Origin: Bacteroidota bacterium | GTDB lineage: Bacteria > Bacteroidota > Bacteroidia > Flavobacteriales > Flavobacteriaceae | NCBI GenBank assembly: GCA_023387965.1 | Contig: JAEWHE010000014.1 | Span: 310,001-374,000 of the forward strand | Direction of reading: 5' to 3' | DNA length: 64,000 nucleotides | Shown here: one piece after another, positions 15,676 through 23,903 of the stretch | Layout of the letters: every line of letters starts with the position of its first letter | How positions within the stretch are numbered: the first letter of the stretch is position 1 | The notes under the pieces: generated by a model | What the model saw: only the letters and a program-made list of their open reading frames with translations | Told to the model about the DNA's origin: nothing | Databases searched by the model: none | Translations under genes and position numbers: made by a program

Positions 15676-17709
15676 ATGAATTTACGAAATTTCGCCGCTG
15701 TTTTTTTGGCTGGAGCTTTGCTGGCTTCTTGCGGAAAAAATAAAGATGAAGCGGGAGTTGTTGCCTCAAAATCAACCGATTTTGAATATGAAGTAGAACA
15801 ATTTGCAGACATAAAAGTTTTGCGTTATCAAATTCCGGGTTGGAAAAAATTGACGCTTAAAGAACAAAAATTAGTGTATTATCTTACACAAGCCGGAATG
15901 GCGGGTCGCGATATTCACTGGGACCAAAATTACAAACACAATTTAACGATAAGAAAAGCCTTAGAAAATATTTACCAAAACTATCAAGGCGATAAAAATT
16001 CTGACGATTGGAAAAATTTTGAAACCTACTTAAAACGTGTTTGGTTTTCTAACGGAATCCACCATCATTATTCTTCGGATAAAATTAAACCTGCTTTTTC
16101 AAAAGAATATTTTGCCACTTTGCTTTCCGAAACTAAAACTACGTTAGCGCCAGAAATCGTTGATGTTTTGTTCAATGATAAAGATGCGAAAAAAGTTAAT
16201 TTGGATGAATCCAAAGGTTTGCTTGCCGGTTCTGCCGTTAATTTTTACGAAGATGGAATTACGGATGCTGAAGCCGAAGCATTCTACAAAACCAAAAAAA
16301 GTGCTGATCCGGCTCGTCCGGTTTCATTCGGATTAAATTCGAAATTGGTGAAAAATGCTTCAGGGCAAATCGAAGAAAAAGTGTGGAAAAGTGGCGGAAT
16401 GTATGGTGCTGCAATCGACAAGATTATTTTTTGGTTGGAAAAAGCACAAACCGTTGCGGAAAATAAAAAACAAGGTGATGCCATTGGTTTGTTGATTCAA
16501 TATTACAAAACCGGAGATTTAAAAATTTGGGACGATTATAACATCGCTTGGACGGAAGCTACCGAAGGAAATATCGATTACATTAACGGATTTGTGGAAG
16601 TTTACAATGATCCGTTAGGTTACAGAGGTTCGTATGAATCTGTGGTGCAAATTAAAGATTTTGACATGTCCGAAAAAATGGCGGTTATTTCTGAAAATGC
16701 ACAATGGTTTGAAGATAATTCCACTTTAATGCCCGAACATAAAAAGAAAAATGTGGTTGGCGTTTCTTACAAAGTAGTAGTTGTTGCAGGAGAATCAGGC
16801 GATTCTTCGCCAAGCACGCCAATTGGAGTGAACTTGCCAAATGCAGATTGGATTCGTGCAGAACATGGTTCGAAATCTGTATCATTAGGAAATATTGTTG
16901 AAGCTTACAATAATTCAGGAGGTTCAGATCGTTTGAAAGAATTTGCTCATGATGAAGAAGAAATTAAATTGCAGGAAAAATATGGCGAACTTTCAGACAA
17001 GTTACATACGGCTTTGCATGAAGTAATTGGTCACGCTTCCGGACAAATTAATCCTGGAGTTGGAACGCCAAAAGAAACTTTAAAGAGTTATGCTTCCACT
17101 TTAGAAGAGGGAAGAGCGGATTTAGTTGGATTATTTTATTTGTATAATCCAAAATTGCAAGAATTAGGCTTGGTTGACGATTGGAAAAAAATTGGAGTGA
17201 CGGCTTATGACGGCTACATCAGAAACGGTTTGATGACGCAATTAATTCGTTTGGAGCCTGGAGCTAACATCGAAGAAGCACACATGAGAAACCGTCAATG
17301 GGTAAGTGCTTGGGTTTTTGAAAAAGGAAAAAAAGACAACGTAATTGAAAAAGTGACTCGTGACGGAAAAACATATTTTAATGTGACTAATTACGAAAAA
17401 TTACACCAACTTTTCGGGGAATTGTTGAAAGAAACCCAACGCATCAAATCGGAAGGAGATTTTGCGGCAGCAAAAGCTTTGGTGGAAAATTATGGTGTGA
17501 AAGTGGATCAAAAAATCCACAAAGAAGTTTTGGAACGAAACAAAAAATTCAAATCAGCTCCTTACAGTGGATTTGTAAATCCGGTGATTGTTCCGAAAAC
17601 GGACAAAAACGGCGAGATTACATCTTTCGAAATTCAACAGCCAAAAACTTTTGCAGAGCAAATGCTTTATTACTCTAAAAATTATGGTTTTTTACCAACA
17701 GAAAATTAA
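15676..17709 (+). CDS. Dipeptidyl-peptidase III family (M49) lipoprotein
   Basis: A 677-residue zinc metallopeptidase of family M49. The zinc motif is HEVIGH at 448-453, close to the family HELLGH, and the second motif is EEGRAD at 477-482 (family EECRAE), supplying the third zinc ligand. A lipobox at the N-terminus (LLASC, C19) predicts attachment to a membrane facing the periplasm, whereas characterised eukaryotic DPP III is cytosolic. It probably removes dipeptides from peptides in the envelope. Monocistronic with its own promoter and terminator. Confidence 0.95.
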   Translation: MNLRNFAAVFLAGALLASCGKNKDEAGVVASKSTDFEYEVEQFADIKVLRYQIPGWKKLTLKEQKLVYYLTQAGMAGRDIHWDQNYKHNLTIRKALENIYQNYQGDKNSDDWKNFETYLKRVWFSNGIHHHYSSDKIKPAFSKEYFATLLSETKTTLAPEIVDVLFNDKDAKKVNLDESKGLLAGSAVNFYEDGITDAEAEAFYKTKKSADPARPVSFGLNSKLVKNASGQIEEKVWKSGGMYGAAIDKIIFWLEKAQTVAENKKQGDAIGLLIQYYKTGDLKIWDDYNIAWTEATEGNIDYINGFVEVYNDPLGYRGSYESVVQIKDFDMSEKMAVISENAQWFEDNSTLMPEHKKKNVVGVSYKVVVVAGESGDSSPSTPIGVNLPNADWIRAEHGSKSVSLGNIVEAYNNSGGSDRLKEFAHDEEEIKLQEKYGELSDKLHTALHEVIGHASGQINPGVGTPKETLKSYASTLEEGRADLVGLFYLYNPKLQELGLVDDWKKIGVTAYDGYIRNGLMTQLIRLEPGANIEEAHMRNRQWVSAWVFEKGKKDNVIEKVTRDGKTYFNVTNYEKLHQLFGELLKETQRIKSEGDFAAAKALVENYGVKVDQKIHKEVLERNKKFKSAPYSGFVNPVIVPKTDKNGEITSFEIQQPKTFAEQMLYYSKNYGFLPTEN

Positions 17710-17718
17710 TTTTTTACC

Positions 17719-17754
17719 AAACGCCTCGATTAATTTTGGGGCGTTTTTTTTTTT
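17719..17754 (+). terminator. Intrinsic terminator after the DPP III-like gene
   Basis: AAACGCC pairs with GGCGTTT across a 14-base loop, followed by a run of more than ten Ts. Confidence 0.8.
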
Positions 17755-17762
17755 CGATAAAA

Positions 17763-17951
17763 TCAGTGCTTTAAGTAAATTTTTATCACAAATAGAAGTC
17801 CGATAAAAACCAAAAATCCTAACAAAACCAAATAGCTTTTTTTGTAGAAAACCTGATGTAATTTTAAATCTTTGCGATAAGCATAAATCATTGCAATTAC
17901 AAAAACTACAACAAAAAAAGCAGCAAAAACGAGTTGTCCGGAGGTAAACAT
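17763..17951 (-). CDS. Small two-helix membrane protein
   Basis: A 62-residue protein that is nearly all membrane: helix one about 7-25 (FAAFFVVVFVIAMIYAYR), a basic loop, helix two about 42-59. Function unknown. A TAATTTTG -7 box 14 bases upstream and the typical flavobacterial opening MFTSGQL support that it is real. Confidence 0.75.
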   Translation of the reverse strand: MFTSGQLVFAAFFVVVFVIAMIYAYRKDLKLHQVFYKKSYLVLLGFLVFIGLLFVIKIYLKH

Positions 17952-17964
17952 GATTATTTTTTTG

Positions 17965-17972
17965 CAAAATTA
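17965..17972 (-). promoter_or_regulatory. -7 promoter box for the 62-residue membrane protein
   Basis: Minus-strand TAATTTTG, exact TAnnTTTG match. Confidence 0.45.
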
Positions 17973-18025
17973 ATCAATTGTAACCTAAAGATAACTATTT
18001 TGCACACTAATAAAATTGATAATTT

Positions 18026-18409
18026 ATGCAAAAGCAACTCAACGCGGTTAAAGAATTTCACGACACTTTTGGCTTAGGTTCCAGCGAATTTCCGGTGGGA
18101 AGTTTAGGCGAAAGAAAAAATTTACTTCGTTTTAATTTAATGAAAGAGGAAAACGAAGAATATCTCGAAGCTGTGCAAAATAACGACACAGTAGAAATTG
18201 CCGATGCTTTAGGCGACATGCTTTATATTTTGTGCGGAACGATTATCGAACATGGTTTGCAACATAAAATCGAAGCCGTTTTTGATGAAATTCAACGCAG
18301 CAACATGAGTAAATTAGGCGAAGACGGAAAGCCAATCTATCGAGAAGATGGTAAAGTAATCAAAGGGCCGAATTATTTTAAACCTGATTTTTCGGTGATT
18401 TTGAAGTAA
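18026..18409 (+). CDS. MazG-like nucleotide pyrophosphohydrolase
   Basis: A 127-residue all-alpha NTP pyrophosphatase. The metal-binding motifs are visible: KEENEEYLEA (ExxE) and EIADALGDMLY (ExxD), followed by a C-terminal KVIKGPNYFKPDF typical of the Cog4696 branch. Such enzymes hydrolyse NTPs to NMP and pyrophosphate, often for house-cleaning of modified nucleotides. It stands alone between two small membrane protein genes on the other strand. Confidence 0.85.
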   Translation: MQKQLNAVKEFHDTFGLGSSEFPVGSLGERKNLLRFNLMKEENEEYLEAVQNNDTVEIADALGDMLYILCGTIIEHGLQHKIEAVFDEIQRSNMSKLGEDGKPIYREDGKVIKGPNYFKPDFSVILK

Positions 18410-18447
18410 ATTTTTAGCGAAAAAAAAAATTTAGTAATCAAAAAAAA

Positions 18448-18490
18448 TGCCACAGATTAAGCAATTCAAAGATCAAAAAAATCTTTGTGT
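18448..18490. repeat. GCCACAGATTAA dispersed repeat, copy 1
   Basis: ATGCCACAGATTAA followed by a small hairpin (CAAAGAT/ATCTTTG). The same opening 14-mer recurs at 18772. Confidence 0.55.
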
Positions 18491-18511
18491 CCAATGTTCT
18501 CTTGGTTTTTT

Positions 18512-18679
18512 TTAAGCGATAACTAAAAAGTAAATTCCGAACCAAACCGAAATAAAAAACAATCCCGGATAAACAACTTCTTGCAGATTTTGTCGCAATT
18601 GCTTCTTGATTATTGCCAAATACAGAACATATCCAAAAAATGCAATTAAAAGTCCGATGGTAATAAAAGGATACAGCAT
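18512..18679 (-). CDS. Small two-helix membrane protein, 55 residues
   Basis: A 55-residue reading frame with ATG start, MLYPFITIGLLIAFFGYVLY, a short basic loop (IIKKQLRQ) and a second helix FFISVWFGIYFLVIA. Two membrane helices and a positive loop are unlikely by chance in an AT-rich spacer. A near-consensus -7 box TAACTTTA lies about 34-41 bases upstream. It is bracketed by two copies of a GCCACAGATTAA repeat. Function unknown. Confidence 0.6.
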   Translation of the reverse strand: MLYPFITIGLLIAFFGYVLYLAIIKKQLRQNLQEVVYPGLFFISVWFGIYFLVIA

Positions 18680-18771
18680 AATTGTGGGTATAAGTTAAAA
18701 CTCTTCAATTGTCTAAAGTTAGCAATAAATTATAAAACTTATTAAAAGATTGAACTTAAATTGAATAAAAA

Positions 18772-18832
18772 TGCCACAGATTAAAAAATTTTTAAGATTG
18801 CAAAAATCTTTCTAACCTTTTAATCTGTGGCA
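18772..18832. repeat. GCCACAGATTAA dispersed repeat, copy 2, as a 14-bp stem
   Basis: GCCACAGATTAAAA (18773-18786) pairs perfectly with TTTTAATCTGTGGC (18818-18831), with an inner hairpin AAGAT/ATCTT. It may also act as terminator for ilvE, which ends 24 bases away. Confidence 0.65.
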
Positions 18833-18855
18833 AAGTTCAAATCTTAAATCCTTAA

Positions 18856-19932
18856 TCAAAAATCAAAAATCTTAACCGTCCAGTTAAAAATGTCTTCTTC
18901 GTTTTTATATTGAATGTTGGTTAGCTTTTGTTTCAATTGCAATGCCATTGATTTCTCTAATTTTGGCAATTCAAAATATTCATTCTTATATGAAAAACCA
19001 ACAATTGGGTTGATAACAGCTGCCGTTCCTGCTCCAAAAATTTCTTTCAAGGTACCATTTTTTGCAGCTTCAATTAGTTCCCAAACCAAAACCGAACGCA
19101 CTTCAACATTAATTCCTAAATGTTCTGCAAGTTTGATAATACTTTTTCTGGTAACGCCATCCAAAATCCTTTCGCTTGTTGGCGCTGTAAAAAGTGTATC
19201 GTTAATTCGGAAAAAAACGTTCATGGTTCCGGCTTCTTCCAGTTTTGTATGCGTGGCATCATCAGTCCAGATAATTTGTTGGAAACCTTGCTCGTTAGCT
19301 AATTTCGTTGGGTAAAATTGTGCCGAATAATTTCCTGCGGCTTTTGCAGCGCCAATTCCACCATTTGCCGCACGGCTATAATGCTCGGCAATAATTACTT
19401 TTACTTCACCAGAGTAGTATGATTTTGCTGGCGATAAAATAATCATGAACCGGTAATGATTAGATGGAGCGGCAACAACGCCGGTTCCGGTAGCAATCAT
19501 AAAAGGACGGATGTACAAACTATTTCCTAAACCTTTTTTTACCCAATTTTTTTCGATGTTTAATAATTTTTTCAAACCGTCGATAAACACATTTTCGGGA
19601 ACTTCCGGCATTGCCATTCGCGTTGCGGAAGCGTTGAATCTTTTGAAATTTTCATCCGGGCGAAAAAGCCAAACGTCATCATTTTCATCTTTGTAAGCTT
19701 TCATTCCTTCAAAAATAGCCTGACCATAATGAAAAACTTTCGAAGAAGGATCAATTAAAAATGGTTCGTACGGTTTGATCACAGGATTTTGCCAATTTCC
19801 GTCTTTAAAATCGCAAATTAGCATGTGATCAGTGAAAATATTTCCAAAAGTTAGATTTTCAAAATCAACATTTTCAATTTTAGAAGAAGTTGCTTGAACT
19901 ATATCGATTTCGAAAAGGTTTTTATTATTCAT
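18856..19932 (-). CDS. ilvE: Branched-chain amino acid aminotransferase
   Basis: A 358-residue class IV PLP aminotransferase that interconverts branched-chain amino acids and their 2-oxo acids. The PLP lysine is K197 in GAAKAAGNYS; other family blocks are VFHYGQAIFEGMKAY, RFNASATRMAMPEVP, LYIRPFMIATGTGVV and EEAGTMNVFF, with TSERILDGVTRKSI near the C-terminus. Length and motifs fit the eukaryotic/actinobacterial-like BCAT group II. The 2-oxo acids it makes are substrates of the fused dehydrogenase further downstream. Confidence 0.96.
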   Translation of the reverse strand: MNNKNLFEIDIVQATSSKIENVDFENLTFGNIFTDHMLICDFKDGNWQNPVIKPYEPFLIDPSSKVFHYGQAIFEGMKAYKDENDDVWLFRPDENFKRFNASATRMAMPEVPENVFIDGLKKLLNIEKNWVKKGLGNSLYIRPFMIATGTGVVAAPSNHYRFMIILSPAKSYYSGEVKVIIAEHYSRAANGGIGAAKAAGNYSAQFYPTKLANEQGFQQIIWTDDATHTKLEEAGTMNVFFRINDTLFTAPTSERILDGVTRKSIIKLAEHLGINVEVRSVLVWELIEAAKNGTLKEIFGAGTAAVINPIVGFSYKNEYFELPKLEKSMALQLKQKLTNIQYKNEEDIFNWTVKIFDF

Positions 19933-20183
19933 TTGTAAACAAAGGTTTGGTTAAAATACTGATTTTTAGTTTTTTATAATTAATATTCCAAAAGAACTAA
20001 AATCAGATAGCATTTTGCTAAAGTAATAAAAAATGAAAAGTGTAGGCAAAAAGTTGAATATTGTTTCCAACAAAAATTTTGAGGATAATTTTTTCATTTC
20101 AACCAATCCGAAGGAAAAATTGGAAAATTGTTTGTATTTTCGAAAATTCCTTGCAGATTCGCCTTCATTTTGCAGAAAACAAT

Positions 20184-20191
20184 TACTTTTG
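20184..20191 (+). promoter_or_regulatory. -7 promoter box for the DUF4920-mnmD operon
   Basis: TACTTTTG, exact TAnnTTTG match, 36 bases before the first ATG. The 294-base gap upstream of it holds nothing else I can support. Confidence 0.5.
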
Positions 20192-20226
20192 CAAATGTAG
20201 AATCATTTTAAATAAACATAAATAAC

Positions 20227-20880
20227 ATGAAAAAATCATTGCTTTTAGCAGTTGCTTTAACCGCAATTTTTGCTTGTGCCGATAAAAATAAAGAAGCAGC
20301 TCCTGCTGATGAATCAATTGAAACTGCGAACGATACTTTGCCCACAATTGAAAATGATACGACAGTTGTAATTACTGAAATGCCTTCAACCGAAACAATC
20401 GCTGAAAAAAAAGACGCTGACGAACCAGTTGAAAAAGAAGTTAAAGTATTGGCTACTAATGATGTAAAAGTGGATTACGTTTCTTTTGGAAGTAAAATTT
20501 CGCAAGATAAAGCGTTGACTTCGCAACAAATTTTAGACAAGTATAAGTCATTAAAAACAGGTGATACAGTTGCGATTAAATTCAAATCTAAAATAAAATC
20601 GGTTTGTAAGAAAAAAGGTTGCTGGATGAGATTAGAGCTTCCAAATGCTAAAGAATCTTTTGTGCGTTTTAAAGATTACGGATTTTTTGTACCTTTAAAT
20701 GCTGACGAAGGCAATCACGAAGCGATTGTAAGTGGAAAAGCTTTTGTAACCGAAACTTCCGTTGCTGAATTGAAACATTACGCAAAAGACGGTGGAAAAT
20801 CTCAAGAAGAAATTGACAAAATCACTGAACCAAAATTTACTTACGCTTTCTTGGCTGATGGCGTTTTAATCAACAAATAA
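20227..20880 (+). CDS. DUF4920 lipoprotein
   Basis: A 217-residue lipoprotein: lipobox IFAC with C17, an acidic low-complexity linker to about residue 80, then a DUF4920 domain (YVSFGSKISQDKALT, KSVCKKKGCWMRLEL, FVRFKDYGFFVPLN, AIVSGKAFVTETSV). The GCWM segment resembles metal or small-molecule binding OB-like domains, but no function is known. First gene of a tight four-gene operon. Confidence 0.88.
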   Translation: MKKSLLLAVALTAIFACADKNKEAAPADESIETANDTLPTIENDTTVVITEMPSTETIAEKKDADEPVEKEVKVLATNDVKVDYVSFGSKISQDKALTSQQILDKYKSLKTGDTVAIKFKSKIKSVCKKKGCWMRLELPNAKESFVRFKDYGFFVPLNADEGNHEAIVSGKAFVTETSVAELKHYAKDGGKSQEEIDKITEPKFTYAFLADGVLINK

Positions 20881-20883
20881 TCA

Positions 20884-21348
20884 ATGAAGTTTAACGTTGC
20901 TTTGGCTTTTTTGACGGGTATTTTTTTTGTATTTTCATGTAACAAAAAAGACGCGACAAAAGAAATTCCTGCGCCAGAAAAAACTGTGGTAAAAGACACG
21001 GTTTCTTCGGGATTTGAAATGTATGAAATGTCGGAAATGGCGGCTTTGATGGAACAAATGTATGTTGACAATCAACGCTTAAAAGAACGAATTTCAAAAG
21101 GCGATACGATTGGGAAATTTCCGCAGCATTTTTTGGAAATTCACGAATCAGCCATGACGGATGAGACTGATAACGATGCTTTTTTTAAAGAACAAGCCGC
21201 TATTTTTATAGATGCTCAGGAAAAAATTTACAAAGACCCAAAAAACGCTAAAGAACATTTCAACAAAGCAGTTTCTGCCTGTGTTTCTTGCCACGAAGTA
21301 AAATGTACCGGACCAATCCCGCGAATTAAAAAGTTATATATACAATAA
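20884..21348 (+). CDS. Lipoprotein with C-terminal CxxCH haem motif
   Basis: A 154-residue lipoprotein (FSC, C19) with an all-helical body (MYEMSEMAALMEQMYVDNQ, HFLEIHESAMTD) and, near the C-terminus, CVSCHEVKC at 133-141. A single CxxCH placed near the end of a four-helix protein is the arrangement of cytochrome c', so it may be a membrane-anchored haem c protein. It lies three bases after the DUF4920 gene and overlaps the next gene by one base (TAATG). Confidence 0.75.
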   Translation: MKFNVALAFLTGIFFVFSCNKKDATKEIPAPEKTVVKDTVSSGFEMYEMSEMAALMEQMYVDNQRLKERISKGDTIGKFPQHFLEIHESAMTDETDNDAFFKEQAAIFIDAQEKIYKDPKNAKEHFNKAVSACVSCHEVKCTGPIPRIKKLYIQ

Positions 21349-21812
21349 TGAAGAAAGATTTAAAAATAGCCAAAAAGCGAAACAACACTTTAGAAATTGT
21401 TTGGATTGCAGTAATTCTCCTTGCCTTAATCATTTTTTTCAGCTCACAATTTGGACTGGAAGATTTCATCAACGGAAATGTGACGATTAAAATTAAAGGA
21501 AAGGAAATTCTTTTGCCTAAGTTTTTCATGTTTTTCTTTGTGGGAACACTCACTTTCTTTGTGATTTACAGTCTAAAAAGTGTAGTTGACAAATTTTCTA
21601 ACGCTATCGCAAATACAGTTTTGCTGGTTTCAATTGTGTTTTTTGTAGCAGTTTTAACTTACGTTACCGCTTTTGACATCATTGCTTCGCAAGAGGTAAA
21701 TTCAGGAACATATTTAATAGACCCAATTTATTTTGTAGTCATCCAAATGTTTTTGGTTTGCCTTTTTGGTTTTGTAATCAAAAGAAAAACACTCTTAAAA
21801 TTTAATATTTAA
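21348..21812 (+). CDS. Four-helix membrane protein, unknown function
   Basis: A 154-residue integral membrane protein with helices near 17-36, 57-78, 87-110 and 123-145, separated by short loops; the 40-55 loop NGNVTIKIKGKEILLP is beta-like. No family recognised. It is coupled by one-base overlaps to the haem-motif gene before and mnmD after, so translation is probably linked. Confidence 0.8.
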   Translation: MKKDLKIAKKRNNTLEIVWIAVILLALIIFFSSQFGLEDFINGNVTIKIKGKEILLPKFFMFFFVGTLTFFVIYSLKSVVDKFSNAIANTVLLVSIVFFVAVLTYVTAFDIIASQEVNSGTYLIDPIYFVVIQMFLVCLFGFVIKRKTLLKFNI

Positions 21813-22477
21813 TGAAAAGACAAATCATCCAAACGGCAGATGGTTCGCAAACTATTTACATGCCAGAATTGGATGAAACTTACCATTCGCGATATGGAGC
21901 AATTCAGGAAGCGAAGCATGTATTCATAAAAAATGGGCTTTCTTTATTTCAAGGGAAGCCCATTTCAATTTTAGAAATTGGTTTTGGAACCGGGCTGAAC
22001 GCCTTTATTACTTTTTTAGAAACCAAAAATTTTGAACAAAAAATTGACTATGTTGGCATCGAAGCGTTTCCTGTGAGTCTGGAAGATGCTTTACAAATGA
22101 AATATTCCGAAGCGTTAGAAACTGTCGAATTTGCAGGAATTTTTGCGGAAATGCACGCTTCTCTTTGGGATAAAAAAATAAATTTAGGCAACCATTTTGT
22201 ATTCGAAAAAAAACAAATAAAATTTCAGGAAATTGATTTTCAATCACAATTTGATTTAATTTATTTCGATGCCTTTGGCTACAATGTTCAACCGGAATTA
22301 TGGACTGAAGCCATTTTTACCCGAATGTTTTCTGCGCTAAGACCTAACGGAATTTTAGTAACTTATGCTTGCAGGACTCCCATTATCAAAGCCATGAAAG
22401 CCAACGGATTTACAATTGAAAAATTAGCGGGACCTCCCGGAAAAAGAGAGATGCTTCGGGCTACGAAACCTGCATGA
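21812..22477 (+). CDS. mnmD: tRNA 5-methylaminomethyl-2-thiouridine methyltransferase MnmD
   Basis: A 221-residue SAM methyltransferase that carries out the last step of mnm5s2U34 formation in tRNA. It is the stand-alone MnmD type, without the MnmC oxidase domain. Signature blocks: LDETYHSRYGAIQEAKHVF, ILEIGFGTGLNAF (SAM motif), YFDAFGYNVQPELWT and the C-terminal LAGPPGKREMLRA. It is last in the operon and overlaps the membrane protein stop codon by one base. Confidence 0.93.
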   Translation: MKRQIIQTADGSQTIYMPELDETYHSRYGAIQEAKHVFIKNGLSLFQGKPISILEIGFGTGLNAFITFLETKNFEQKIDYVGIEAFPVSLEDALQMKYSEALETVEFAGIFAEMHASLWDKKINLGNHFVFEKKQIKFQEIDFQSQFDLIYFDAFGYNVQPELWTEAIFTRMFSALRPNGILVTYACRTPIIKAMKANGFTIEKLAGPPGKREMLRATKPA

Positions 22478-22620
22478 TTATTTCTTGTAAAATGTTAAAT
22501 GTTTGAATTTTTAGATTTCATTAACTTTTTTTAAACAAGACTAATTTACTTTTTTACTAAATTTACAATAAGTTCTTTTAACCAAACAATCAACTTAAAC
22601 CTAAAAATAAATTTACATTC

Positions 22621-22818
22621 ATGGCAAGACAAATGTTTACATTTACCAAGTCAATTTTGGAAAAAGTAAGTTTCGATCCTTTGTTATTTTGCAAAGAATT
22701 GGAAAAAGCAGTCAAAACAATGTTGCCTTACGAAGTGGAGCAATTATGGGAATGGCTTTTAAGCTATACCAACGAAAAACCAGAGCTAAAACATTGTCTG
22801 GTAATCATTAACCGATAA
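22621..22818 (+). CDS. Small conserved protein, 65 residues
   Basis: A 65-residue soluble helical protein, MARQMFTFTKSILEKVSFDP, with LPYEVEQLWEWLLSY and a LKHCLVIINR tail. I recognise it as a flavobacterial family without known function. A 143-base leader precedes it and a strong terminator follows six bases after the stop codon, so it is a separate short transcript. Confidence 0.75.
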   Translation: MARQMFTFTKSILEKVSFDPLLFCKELEKAVKTMLPYEVEQLWEWLLSYTNEKPELKHCLVIINR

Positions 22819-22824
22819 AATTTT

Positions 22825-22850
22825 AGGAGCCTGGAAAGGCTCCTTTTTTT
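22825..22850 (+). terminator. Intrinsic terminator after the 65-residue gene
   Basis: AGGAGCCT pairs with AGGCTCCT around a 4-base loop, followed by a T-run. Confidence 0.88.
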
Positions 22851-23793
22851 ATTTTTGTTTTGGCAAAGGGCTGATAATTTCCACATTTTGAAAAACAATT
22901 GCACCTTTCACGACACCTGCGATAACTTGTCTTAATGCGTCGATGATGTGCATTTTTAATTCGCTTTTAGGGAAAATCAAACTTACTTCTCTCGATGGTT
23001 TTGGATCTTGAAAAGGTTTTAATTTCTGTTGATTTTTTTCGCTTAAATTTAAGGTATGCAAATAGGGAAGAAGCGTGATTCCTAAACCTTCATCGGCTAA
23101 TTTTATGAGGGTTTCAAAACTTCCACTTTCAATTTGGAACGCATTATTTTCTTGATTCGAAGCTGTTTTGCATAAATTTAAAATGCCGTCTCTAAAACAA
23201 TGACCATCTTGCAAAAGCAAAATATTTTCGCCCTCAAGATCGGTTGCGCTAATTTCTTTCTTTTGATTAATATTATGGTTTTCTGGAAAGTAAGCGACAA
23301 AAGGTTCGTAATACAAAACAATTTCCTTGATTTTGTCATCCTCCAATGGTGTTGCCGCAATTGCCGCATCTAAATGACCATTTTTGAGTCGCGTTAAAAT
23401 TTCTTCAGTACTATGTTCCTCTATAATCAGTTTGATTTTCGGGTACTTATTGATAAAATTTTTCAAAAACATTGGTAACAACGTTGGAGTAATCGTAGGA
23501 ATAATCCCAAGTTTAAATTCGCCGCCTACAAAACCTTTTTGTTGATCCACAATGTCTTGAATTCTATAGGATTCATTAACGATATTCTTTGCCTGCATTA
23601 CAATTTTTTGCCCGATTTCAGTAAGTTGAATTGGCTTTTTTGTCCTGTCGAAAATTAAAATTCCCAATTCTTCTTCTAACTTTTGGATTTGCATACTCAA
23701 TGTAGGCTGCGTTACGAAACATTTTTCTGCAGCAAGCGTAAAATTTTTATTTTCGGCTACCGCTAAAACATAATATAATTGTGTAATTGTCAT
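22849..23793 (-). CDS. oxyR: LysR-type peroxide sensor OxyR
   Basis: A 314-residue LysR regulator with helix-turn-helix FTLAAEKCFVTQPTLSMQI and a C-terminal effector domain. Counting from the ATG at 23793, the cysteines in GHCFRDGILNLC fall at 199 and 208, the same numbers and spacing as the redox pair of E. coli OxyR, so it should sense hydrogen peroxide through a disulfide. A longer frame from a codon 14 positions upstream overlaps its -7 box and is rejected. It is divergent from dps, a classic OxyR target. Confidence 0.95.
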   Translation of the reverse strand: MTITQLYYVLAVAENKNFTLAAEKCFVTQPTLSMQIQKLEEELGILIFDRTKKPIQLTEIGQKIVMQAKNIVNESYRIQDIVDQQKGFVGGEFKLGIIPTITPTLLPMFLKNFINKYPKIKLIIEEHSTEEILTRLKNGHLDAAIAATPLEDDKIKEIVLYYEPFVAYFPENHNINQKKEISATDLEGENILLLQDGHCFRDGILNLCKTASNQENNAFQIESGSFETLIKLADEGLGITLLPYLHTLNLSEKNQQKLKPFQDPKPSREVSLIFPKSELKMHIIDALRQVIAGVVKGAIVFQNVEIISPLPKQK

Positions 23794-23812
23794 TCTATAA
23801 AAATATTTGATG

Positions 23813-23820
23813 CAAATATA
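23813..23820 (-). promoter_or_regulatory. -7 promoter box of oxyR
   Basis: Minus-strand TATATTTG, exact TAnnTTTG match, giving a short leader before the ATG at 23793. Confidence 0.5.
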
Positions 23821-23830
23821 AAAAATTATA

Positions 23831-23872
23831 AACAATCTTTATTGTGATAAACATCCTAAATTTTGTAAATTT
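23831..23872 (+). promoter_or_regulatory. dps promoter with overlapping palindrome
   Basis: TTG (23841-23843) and near-consensus TAAATTTA (23865-23872) are 21 bases apart. A palindrome ACAAT-cttt-ATTGT (23831-23844) covers the -33 box and could be an OxyR or other regulator site. Confidence 0.45.
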
Positions 23873-23903
23873 ATACAATAACTCAAATTTTAAATTCAAT
23901 AAA

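Noticed and set aside
20032..20200. A 55-codon plus-strand frame starting MKSVGKKLNIVSNK before the DUF4920 operon
   Set aside because: No membrane or domain features, and it ends inside the predicted promoter of the following gene; most likely chance.
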